14,960 nucleotides of DNA from Chitinispirillales bacterium (lineage in GTDB: Bacteria > Fibrobacterota > Chitinivibrionia > Chitinivibrionales > Chitinispirillaceae), in NCBI GenBank assembly GCA_031254445.1, contig JAIRUL010000255.1, positions 1-14,960 on the forward strand, read 5' to 3'. A program made the translations under genes and the position numbers. Under the pieces are notes generated by a model that was given only the letters and a program-made list of their open reading frames with translations, was not told the DNA's origin and did not search any database. Below are positions 1 to 5,900 of the stretch, piece by piece (the first letter of the stretch is position 1; the number at the start of each line of letters is the position of its first letter).

Positions 1-44
1 GAAGCCTACGGCTTCATAACGTGTGGCGGCTAAACAAAGTCAAA
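1..44 (+). repeat. Two-hairpin palindromic element, copy 1 (arm-deleted)
   Basis: The copy begins at the window edge with the small hairpin GAAGCC-TAC-GGCTTC, then the linker ATAAC, then the left arm GTGTGGCGGC and loop TAAA of the large hairpin. The right arm GCCGCCACA seen in the other copies is missing: after the loop the sequence goes straight to CAAAGTCAAAG, the normal right flank. It lies 74 bases upstream of the intact copy 2 in the same orientation. Confidence 0.8.
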
Positions 45-60
45 GTCTTTAAGCCTTTAA

Positions 61-133
61 AATCTTTTTCAGACGAAGCCTACGGCTTCATAACGTGTGG
101 CGGCTAAAGCCGCCACACACAGTCAACGTCAAA
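61..133 (+). repeat. Two-hairpin palindromic element, copy 2 (intact)
   Basis: This is the reference copy. In order it has the left flank AATCTTTTTCAGAC, a hairpin with 6-bp arms and 3-base loop at 75-89, the linker ATAAC, a large hairpin with 10-bp arms GTGTGGCGGC and GCCGCCACAC around loop TAAA (95-118), and a right flank rich in GTCAAAGTC. No coding capacity is evident. The same arrangement recurs at 8162-8231 and, inverted, at 9742-9799. Confidence 0.85.
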
Positions 134-182
134 GTCAAAGGCGGCGGTGTGGATGGTTTTGATTTTGATGTTGACTTTGTAG

Positions 183-202
183 GGGCGTTGCGTGCAACGC
201 CC
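183..202. repeat. GGGCGTTGC hairpin repeat
   Basis: Perfect inverted repeat with 9-bp arms GGGCGTTGC and GCAACGCCC separated by GT, preceded by TAG. It lies between copies 2 and 3 of the two-hairpin element, in a gene-free stretch. Such GC-rich intergenic palindromes are typical of dispersed repeats. A stand-alone terminator is less likely because no T-run follows. Confidence 0.6.
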
Positions 203-227
203 GTGTCTATCGGGCGGGGTGCGGTGG

Positions 228-327
228 TTTGATGTTGATGTTGATTTTGACTTTGTGTGGCGGCTCTGCGCCACACCATATGAAGCCGTAGGCTTCGTCT
301 GAAAAAGATTTAAAGAATTTGACTTTT
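228..327 (-). repeat. Two-hairpin palindromic element, copy 3 (inverted, variant loop)
   Basis: The element is inverted relative to copy 2. It starts with GTTGAT-type hexamers, then the large hairpin at 255-276 with arms GTGTGGCG and CGCCACAC around GCTCTG, then CATAT, the small hairpin at 282-296, and the flank GTCTGAAAAAGATTTAAAG. The shorter stem and GCTCTG loop define a second subtype, shared with the copy at 12537-12558. Confidence 0.8.
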
Positions 328-328
328 A

Positions 329-366
329 TAGGCTTCGTCTGAAAAAGATTTAAAGAATTTGACTTT
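329..366 (-). repeat. Partial element: tandem duplication of the copy 3 flank
   Basis: The string TAGGCTTCGTCTGAAAAAG and the following TTTAAAGAATTTGACTTT, seen at 289-327, recur 40 bases later at 329-366 without either full hairpin. A similar truncated TAGGCTTCGTCTG follows the element at 9742-9799, so this hairpin-less tail duplication is a recurring arrangement. Confidence 0.75.
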
Positions 367-372
367 GATTTT

Positions 373-442
373 AAAAGATTTAAAAGATTTAAAAGATTTA
401 AAAGATTTAAAAGATTTAAAAGACTAAAAGATTAAAAGATTT
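373..442. repeat. 9-bp tandem repeat AAAAGATTT
   Basis: Eight consecutive units: five exact AAAAGATTT copies (373-417), two 8-base versions AAAAGACT and AAAAGATT (418-433), and one more exact copy (434-442). The array is entirely A/T apart from one G per unit and one C. It ends 26 bases before the ATG at 469, so it forms the immediate upstream region of that gene and may carry or modulate its promoter (inference). Slippage changing the unit number is plausible. Confidence 0.85.
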
Positions 443-468
443 AAATTTTAAGAAAGGCTTTTATTTTT

Positions 469-1119
469 ATGAGCATCGAAGTCCTCCTTTTAGCTCTCTT
501 AGCGTCAATGACCGTAGTAGCCCTAATGATCACGCTCAACACGCGCGGCAAGTGGCGGGCCATGCTCTCGGCCATGCTCTCCGCTTGCCTCATGGCGGGG
601 ACGGTGTGGGTCTTCACGCTGCAATGCTCCGCCATCGCCAAGGACGAATCGACGGGCGAGCGCAAGCGCGTGGAGCTGCGGGAACTCGTGCGGGGCGAGG
701 GGCAGGCGACGCTTGGGCCCGCGCCGGCCGAGCGGCAAATAAACGCGCAACTGGTCTCCGCCGTCGCGGCGGAGGCAAGCAGCCTCGCCTCGGAACTCGC
801 GCGCGCAAAGCTCTACGACCCAAGCGTAAGCCGCGAGCAGCAGCTATCCCGCGCAAACAGCGCCGAGGCGCGCTTCGAAGCGCTGCAGGACAAGGTCAAC
901 GGCCTATCGCAAATATTAGATCAGCTCCCCGAAGCCGCCCGGCTGCTAAACAGCGCGCTAGACGACCTCAAGGGCGCTTGCCACTTCTATAAATCCTACT
1001 ACTACGCCGAAAATTCCGACGGCGAAGCCTCCACCGAGCGCCTGATGAAGCAAAAGACGCGCAGCGCCGGGGAGTCGCTTGCCAAGGCGGAGAAAAACAT
1101 AAAAGAAAATGGCCAATGA
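469..1119 (+). CDS. Small membrane protein with two N-terminal helices, function unknown
   Basis: A 216-residue protein that I do not recognise. The ATG is supported by AAGAAAGG at 450-457, 11 bases upstream. Two hydrophobic stretches at about residues 3-22 and 31-52 are separated by the basic loop NTRGKWR, which predicts an inner-membrane hairpin. The remaining 160 or so residues are charged and mostly helical, rich in Ala, Glu, Lys and Leu, with heptad-like spacing around residues 90-160 suggesting a short coiled coil. No catalytic motif is visible. The gene stands alone: it follows the repeat array and its stop codon abuts the inverted repeat at 1120-1208. Codon use matches the neighbouring housekeeping genes, so it is likely real. 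A membrane-anchored structural or signalling accessory would fit, but this is a guess. Confidence 0.75.
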   Translation: MSIEVLLLALLASMTVVALMITLNTRGKWRAMLSAMLSACLMAGTVWVFTLQCSAIAKDESTGERKRVELRELVRGEGQATLGPAPAERQINAQLVSAVAAEASSLASELARAKLYDPSVSREQQLSRANSAEARFEALQDKVNGLSQILDQLPEAARLLNSALDDLKGACHFYKSYYYAENSDGEASTERLMKQKTRSAGESLAKAEKNIKENGQ

Positions 1120-1208
1120 TCAATTCTCAATGGCCGATAAACGTCAAAAGCAAATGCTCTACGGTTTTGACTTTAATCTTTTGGCTTTTATTGGCCATTG
1201 AGAATTGA
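1120..1208. repeat. Long inverted repeat, 16-bp perfect arms
   Basis: The left arm TCAATTCTCAATGGCC (1120-1135) is the exact reverse complement of GGCCATTGAGAATTGA (1193-1208), and pairing can continue inwards with one mismatch through ATAA/TTAT. The enclosed 57 bases are AT-rich with no ORF. It begins directly after the stop of the upstream gene and ends 23 bases before the thiD2 ATG. It could act as a terminator-like or attenuating stem in thiD2 mRNA, or be a MITE-like insertion. No TPP riboswitch consensus was seen here. Confidence 0.75.
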
Positions 1209-1231
1209 CAACTAACCCATTAGGCGACGCT

Positions 1232-1645
1232 ATGAGAGATCAAAATCAAATATACCGAATCTTAGACGCCAACTTCAACCGCCTCCGCGAGGGGCTGCGG
1301 GTCATAGAGGAGCACTTTCGGTTTATCGCTTCGGACGAGAAAGCTTGCGTTGACATTAAGCGAATGCGGCACGAGGTTGCAGGGATGGAAAACGCCTTTG
1401 GGGCCGAGCCCCTGCTAAAGGGGCGCGACACCGGGGCGGACTGCTTCGCGTCGGCGTCTAGGCCGGAGGAGATGGAGAGGGGCGGCGCGGGGGACGTGCT
1501 CCGCGCGAACTTCAAGCGGGCGCAAGAGGCCTGCCGCGTCATAGAGGAGTACGCGAAAGCGTGCGGCGAGGCGGGCGCCAAGGCAAGCCGCGAGGCTAAA
1601 GCGATGCGGTTTTTGCTGTACGATTTGCAGAAAGGGCGCGCCTGA
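1232..1645 (+). CDS. thiD2: Stand-alone ThiD2-type hydroxymethylpyrimidine phosphate kinase
   Basis: A 137-residue protein of the ThiD2 family, usually found fused to the N-terminus of ThiE and often mislabelled thiamine-phosphate pyrophosphorylase. ThiD2 phosphorylates HMP-P to HMP-PP in the cytoplasm for thiamine synthesis and is unrelated to ribokinase-type ThiD. The hallmark motif occurs twice, as an internal duplication: LDANFNRLREGLRVIEE at residues 11-27 and LRANFKRAQEACRVIEE at 90-106, with the conserved RDTGAD at 65-70. No ThiE domain follows: the protein ends in FLLYDLQKG and a hairpin comes directly after the stop. The ATG at 1232 is preferred over an in-frame TTG at 1205, which lies inside the inverted repeat; AGGCG sits just upstream of the ATG. 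No other thi gene is in the window, so partners must be elsewhere. Confidence 0.85.
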   Translation: MRDQNQIYRILDANFNRLREGLRVIEEHFRFIASDEKACVDIKRMRHEVAGMENAFGAEPLLKGRDTGADCFASASRPEEMERGGAGDVLRANFKRAQEACRVIEEYAKACGEAGAKASREAKAMRFLLYDLQKGRA

Positions 1646-1646
1646 C

Positions 1647-1672
1647 GGGCGGGGCGGGGCTCCGCCCCGCCC
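1647..1672 (+). terminator. GC-rich hairpin after thiD2
   Basis: Perfect 11-bp all-G/C stem, arms GGGCGGGGCGG and CCGCCCCGCCC, with 4-base loop GGCT, starting one base after the thiD2 stop. There is no immediate T-run: CCAAAAGAATTTTAATCTTTT follows, so it may be a weak intrinsic terminator, an mRNA 3'-end stabiliser or a dispersed palindrome. Confidence 0.55.
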
Positions 1673-1730
1673 CCAAAAGAATTTTAATCTTTTAACTTTA
1701 ACGGCAACGGCAATAATTTTACGCTCAAAT

Positions 1731-1759
1731 TTGCATTATTACCCCCGCAATGATATAAT
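1731..1759 (+). promoter_or_regulatory. Extended -10 promoter for the transpeptidase/coiled-coil/rsh unit
   Basis: A perfect TATAAT at 1754-1759 is preceded by TG one base upstream (extended -10: TGATATAAT), and lies 17 bases after TTGCAT (1731-1736), a weak -35. A second TATAAT starts at 1761. Transcription would begin near 1766, downstream of the in-frame TTG at 1731, which rules out that codon as start of the following gene. Confidence 0.65.
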
Positions 1760-1889
1760 TTATAATGATAGTGTGTTCTTTGTACCCCCTCGCCGGCGCC
1801 GGAAATGCCCGAAATTAGCGAATTTCGCGGTTTTGCCGATGCCTGCGCGGCGTTGGGCGTGTTGTCTTTTTTGTGGAAAGACGGGGTTT

Positions 1890-3470
1890 ATGCGGCTCTG
1901 GGAGAGCATCAACAGGTATGTGGCGTTCAAGGTCAAGGAGGCCGAGTTCCGCGTTCACACGTGGAGGCGGTCCCGCGAGATTTCGCGCGCCTACGATACC
2001 CAGCATACGCGGCCTGAACGGCCTACCAAGCCCCCCAAGCCCGAACGGGCCGTTAAACCGCCCCGCCCCCGCCTAGAACGCGCCGTCAAGCCGCCGCGGC
2101 CTGAGCGGCCTATCAAGCCCCCCAAGCCGGAACGGGCGGTTAAGCCCCTGCGGCCTGAGCGGCCCCCGCGCCCGCCCCGGCCCCCGCGCCCGCCCCGGCC
2201 CGCGCGCGCGCCGATTGGCTTTGGAAAGCTCGCGCCTTACGCCGCGAAAGGGGCTAAGGTCTTGGGGATCGCGGTCGCGGCCTTTTTGCTGGTATGCGGG
2301 GCGGTCTTCGCGTTTCAGCGCATATCTGTGTCTATGGCGGTGGCGAAGAGCGCCGACGCGGAGAAAATGCTCGACGACGAGGGGGAAAGCGCCGCGCTGC
2401 AGAATATACCGGAGGACGCGGTGCTGCCCGAGGCGGCGGTGCTGCCCGAGGGCTTCGCCGAAAACGCCGCGGCGGCGCTGCCCGCGGACACAAGCGTGCC
2501 GCTAGAGCCTGCCGCCGCAGCGCCGGCAGCCCCGCCGCCCGCGCCGGCGACGGATAGGCGCATTGTGGAGGCTTTTAGGGCCGGCATCCCTGCGGGGGTC
2601 TCCGATTGGCTGATGCTCGTTGACAAGGCGGCAAAGGTAATCTACCTTATGAAGGGCGGGCAAAGCGGCTGGGAGGTGGCTAAGGCCTACCCCATCGCAA
2701 CGGGCGAGAACGACGGGCGCAAGATGATCGAGGGCGACAAAAAGACGCCGGAGGGGGTGTACTTTATAGTGGGGCGCAAGCATAGGAGCGAACTCACAAA
2801 CATATACGGCCCGGCGGCGTTCATACTCGACTACCCCAACGAAGACGACCGGCGCGAGAGGCGCACCGGCCACGGGATATGGGTGCACGGCTCCGAGCGC
2901 GGCGGCATCCCGCCCCTCTTCACGCAGGGCTGCGTCGCGCTGCCGAACCCCGACATCCTTGACGTAGCGGGAACCGTCAAAAGCGATTGGCCTGGGATTC
3001 CGGTCATCATACTCAGCGGCGAGGAGAGCGGCAAGAAGCACCTTGCCTCCGTCGACTTCGGCAAGCTGAAGTCGCGGCGGGAGGAAGTCGTCGCTTTGCA
3101 CAACGAGAAACAGGCGGAGTTCGAGGCGCTTGTATTAGGGTGGAAATCGGCGTGGGAGGCGAGGGACATAAGCGAGTACTCCGACTTCTACCTCGCGTCG
3201 ATGTTTATGGACGGGCCGATGAGGTGGGAGGCGTTCCGCGACCGCAAGAAAGGGCTCTTCGACGCGTACTCGGCGATACACGTCGACCTCAGCAACATTG
3301 TGCTGACCGAGTACACAAACAGCAGCGCGACCGTGAAGTTTAATCAGGTTTACAACACAAACAGGAACAATAGGATGGAAAACGCCAAGCGGCTCATTTT
3401 TAGGAAAGACCAGGGCCAATGGAAAATATACCGCGAGATACCATTCCCAAAAGAGGAGCTTCTCTTATGA
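1890..3470 (+). CDS. Membrane-anchored L,D-transpeptidase-fold (YkuD) enzyme, Csd6/YafK-like with C-terminal NTF2-like domain
   Basis: A 526-residue protein. Residues 41-108 form a basic proline-rich tail of repeated RPERP/KPPKPERAVKP blocks. One transmembrane helix follows (about 124-143), then a periplasmic Ala/Pro/Glu linker to about 225. The YkuD fold spans about 238-378 with the catalytic motif HGIWVHG (His333) and TQGCVAL (Cys348), where Ala replaces the Arg usually after GC[IV]. The C-terminus (about 405-518) looks like an NTF2-like domain, as in Helicobacter Csd6, an L,D-carboxypeptidase that trims peptidoglycan stems and sets cell shape, and in YafK (DpaA). Transpeptidase, carboxypeptidase or amidase activity cannot be separated by eye. 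The ATG at 1890 has GGAAAG 9 bases upstream; an in-frame ATG at 1839 is possible. Its stop overlaps the next start (ATGA), so the two are translationally coupled. Confidence 0.85.
   Translation: MRLWESINRYVAFKVKEAEFRVHTWRRSREISRAYDTQHTRPERPTKPPKPERAVKPPRPRLERAVKPPRPERPIKPPKPERAVKPLRPERPPRPPRPPRPPRPARAPIGFGKLAPYAAKGAKVLGIAVAAFLLVCGAVFAFQRISVSMAVAKSADAEKMLDDEGESAALQNIPEDAVLPEAAVLPEGFAENAAAALPADTSVPLEPAAAAPAAPPPAPATDRRIVEAFRAGIPAGVSDWLMLVDKAAKVIYLMKGGQSGWEVAKAYPIATGENDGRKMIEGDKKTPEGVYFIVGRKHRSELTNIYGPAAFILDYPNEDDRRERRTGHGIWVHGSERGGIPPLFTQGCVALPNPDILDVAGTVKSDWPGIPVIILSGEESGKKHLASVDFGKLKSRREEVVALHNEKQAEFEALVLGWKSAWEARDISEYSDFYLASMFMDGPMRWEAFRDRKKGLFDAYSAIHVDLSNIVLTEYTNSSATVKFNQVYNTNRNNRMENAKRLIFRKDQGQWKIYREIPFPKEELLL
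2010..2211 (+). repeat. In-frame coding minisatellite (Pro/Arg/Lys tail)
   Basis: Within the transpeptidase gene, blocks beginning CGGCCTGAACGGCCTA (2010) and CGGCCTGAGCGGCCTA (2097) repeat with an 87-base period (29 codons); a third start occurs near 2151, followed by short CCCCGGCCCCCGCGCCCG iterations. The array stays in frame and encodes the cytoplasmic proline-rich tail, whose length may vary between strains by recombination or slippage. Confidence 0.75.
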
Positions 3471-5878
3471 TGTTCTCGTCTAAAAAGAGAGAGATAAAGG
3501 ACCCGCAGGAACTCGCAGAGTTCCTTGAATCGCAGCTGTCGGAGATTCAGGGGGTAATCACCGCCTCGGACGGGCTGGCGGAGCGGGTGGCCTATATGGA
3601 GCGGACGATGTCGCGCCTAAACGCGCAGGAGAGCTTCGTGAACGGCCTAAACGCCAAGGTGGACGCGATCATCCAGAAGCTGAGCGCCCCGGGCGGCGAC
3701 AAGGTGTTAGACACGCTCAGGCGCGCGGTCGACCTCGAAGACCGGCAGAAGATCTCCGACGACAAGCTGCGCAAACTCGAAGAACAGCTAAAGGGCTGGA
3801 TGGGGCAGTTCGACTCCGCCCAGACGAAGTGGATAGAGGCCGACGCCGGAGCGGACATCGTCAGGGGCAAGGTGAGCGACATGGAGCAGGAGATAAGCCA
3901 CTACCGCGTGATGCGCGAGAAGCTCGAAAACCTAAACAGCCTCTCCGAGTACGTGAAGAGCAAAATAACCTCGCTCGAAAAGCAGCGCATGGTGGTCGAC
4001 AAAGCCAACGAAGAGTCGCTATTATTGAATAAAATGATCTGGCGCATCGACATCGACATCAAGCAGCTGCAAACGAAGCTCGCGTCGCTCGAAAAGACGG
4101 AGAAGAACATCAACCAGATAGACGAGATGCTCGAAAAGTCGCAGGAGTCGATAAACGAGATACGCAACTTCAAGGAGCTGATGAAAGAGATGACGCGCAT
4201 GGTGGATGAGACGCGCCGCCTAGACAGCCACTTCGAGAACCGCTTGGGCGAGGTGCAGCAGCACACAAAGAACATCGACGCGATAAACGAAAAGGTGCGC
4301 GAGGTGCACACCGTCGCCAAAAACACCGAGACGACGCTCAACACCCTAAAGAAACACATGGCTATCGCCGAGGGGAGCAGGGCGCAGGTGATGGAGTACG
4401 AGAAGTCGCTTGACAAGGTGAAAGTGAAGATCGACGAGGTGAGCAAGGAGTGGCAGGCGATAGACGCGATAACGGCGCACATATCGGGGATAGAGTCTAC
4501 GCTTAGCGGCTTCGACTCCAAAATCGGCGCGCTCTCCCAGCAGGGGAAGGAGATCGCGGGCTTCGAGGCGAAACTTAGCGAAATCAGGGCGCTCATCGGC
4601 AACATAAGCGCCGGCGAAGAGGCCATGCAGAAGCACCGCGTGGAGATAGAGAGCACCAACCACAAGATACGGGAGTTCTTCGTTAGCTTAGAGCAGCTCG
4701 AGAAGAGGGTGCAGGAGTTCGGCAAGTACGAGGCGATGATCGAGGGGGTAGGCAAAAAGATCGACGGGCTCGAGGCGTTCTCCGGCAAGATAGAGGGGCG
4801 CATCAAGGCCACGGAAGACAAAGCGAACATCATAGACGAGGTGCAGCGGAAGATAGACGGCCTCGGGTCTATGGTAAACGAGGTTGACGAGAGGATAAAC
4901 GCGCAGTTGCAGCGCAAGGCGATGGTCGAGAAGACGGAAAAGCGCTTAGACCAGCTCAACTACCTCTTAGGCGACATCAACATGAAGATACAGAGCCTCA
5001 CAAAGGAGCAGTCGAAGGTGGACGGGGTCATCGCCCAGCTCTCGACCATATCCGTCCAGTCGCTCGAAGCGAAGAACATGGTCGACAGATTGACGGAAGA
5101 GAAGCAGGCGATAGCGGAGGAGGAGAACCACATCCGCGACATCCGCGTAAAGTTGCAGAGCCTCGTCTCCGACGCCGAAAAAGACGTGGAGAGGTTCAAG
5201 GCCTACATCGGCGAGGTGGACGAGTCTATGAAGAAAAACCAAGAGAAGTTCAACGGCATCGTGGAGGGCAACAAGGGCCAGATAGAGGCGGTCAAGCAGC
5301 ACCAAGCCTCCGTCAACGCGTCGGCCACGGAGCTTACCCGCGTCGAGAAGCTCCTAGACGCCCTGAAAGGCGAAATAGACCAGCTCAACCGCCGCACGAG
5401 CAAGATAGAGGCCATAGACACGCGCATAAGCAGCGTAGACACCGTCGTCTCCGACATGGAGATCCGCATAGAGTCCATAGACAAGGGCAGGGAGCTTGTC
5501 AACTCCACGCAGAAGAAGATAGACGGGCTAAACGACATGCTCGGCCTTGCCGCCGCGCGGATAGACGAGATAAACGACAAGTCGAAGGGCATAGACGAAG
5601 TCGGGCGCAAGGTCGGCGAGATGTCCGGCATGATGGAGTCGGTGGAGCGGCGCATAAGGGAGCTCGCGCGAGAGAAGCAGCTCATCAAGGAGGCCGAGAA
5701 CCGCATATCGAGCCTCACGATACTCGTAGAGGACGTAAAGGCGGCGATGGCGAACCTGTCGGCGGAGCAGCAGCGCATTCAGGAGGCGGTTGAGAAGGCC
5801 TCGGAGCTGCGCTTCCTTCTCGGGGAGGTGGAGTACAAGCTCAACCTCTTCAAGCAGCAGAAGGAGCAGCTGTCTTAG
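3467..5878 (+). CDS. Giant tandem coiled-coil protein
   Basis: An 803-residue protein that is coiled coil almost end to end: heptads of Ile/Leu/Val/Met alternating with Glu, Lys, Asp and Gln, few prolines, no signal peptide and no membrane helix. Related segments recur, for example IDEVQRKIDGLGSM, TQKKIDGLNDML and IDEVGRKVGEMSGMM, showing growth by internal duplication. The style, ending in NRISSLTILVEDVKAAM and LRFLLGEVEYKL, resembles the long coiled-coil proteins of spirochaetes, though homology was not tested. A cytoplasmic filament or scaffold role is inferred. The start is ATG 3467 (ATG at 3470 also possible), overlapping the upstream stop by ATGA, with AAGAGGAG at 3451-3458. The coupling to a peptidoglycan enzyme with a basic cytoplasmic tail suggests joint work in cell shape. 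Long antisense reading frames here are by-products of its codon bias. Confidence 0.8.
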   Translation: MMFSSKKREIKDPQELAEFLESQLSEIQGVITASDGLAERVAYMERTMSRLNAQESFVNGLNAKVDAIIQKLSAPGGDKVLDTLRRAVDLEDRQKISDDKLRKLEEQLKGWMGQFDSAQTKWIEADAGADIVRGKVSDMEQEISHYRVMREKLENLNSLSEYVKSKITSLEKQRMVVDKANEESLLLNKMIWRIDIDIKQLQTKLASLEKTEKNINQIDEMLEKSQESINEIRNFKELMKEMTRMVDETRRLDSHFENRLGEVQQHTKNIDAINEKVREVHTVAKNTETTLNTLKKHMAIAEGSRAQVMEYEKSLDKVKVKIDEVSKEWQAIDAITAHISGIESTLSGFDSKIGALSQQGKEIAGFEAKLSEIRALIGNISAGEEAMQKHRVEIESTNHKIREFFVSLEQLEKRVQEFGKYEAMIEGVGKKIDGLEAFSGKIEGRIKATEDKANIIDEVQRKIDGLGSMVNEVDERINAQLQRKAMVEKTEKRLDQLNYLLGDINMKIQSLTKEQSKVDGVIAQLSTISVQSLEAKNMVDRLTEEKQAIAEEENHIRDIRVKLQSLVSDAEKDVERFKAYIGEVDESMKKNQEKFNGIVEGNKGQIEAVKQHQASVNASATELTRVEKLLDALKGEIDQLNRRTSKIEAIDTRISSVDTVVSDMEIRIESIDKGRELVNSTQKKIDGLNDMLGLAAARIDEINDKSKGIDEVGRKVGEMSGMMESVERRIRELAREKQLIKEAENRISSLTILVEDVKAAMANLSAEQQRIQEAVEKASELRFLLGEVEYKLNLFKQQKEQLS

Positions 5879-5900
5879 GCGGGGGGTTCTACGGCAACAT

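Noticed and set aside
88..279. Short minus-strand frame across the repeat region
   Set aside because: It translates palindromes and hexamer repeats; product is low complexity with no start signal.
1..442. CRISPR array
   Set aside because: Repeats are hairpin elements and simple tandem arrays in both orientations, without regular unique spacers or cas genes.
1120..1231. TPP riboswitch before thiD2
   Set aside because: No THI-box consensus such as CTGAGA was found; only a simple inverted repeat is there.
1731..1889. N-terminal extension of the transpeptidase from TTG 1731
   Set aside because: The TTG is the -35 hexamer of a good extended -10 promoter, so it lies upstream of the transcript; the extension has no family resemblance.
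3901..4959. Long open frame on the minus strand (352 codons) within the coiled-coil gene
   Set aside because: It is antisense to a clear heptad-repeat protein; its Ser/Phe/Leu-rich product is the mirror of GAG/AAG/ATA-rich codons. No Shine-Dalgarno or family resemblance.
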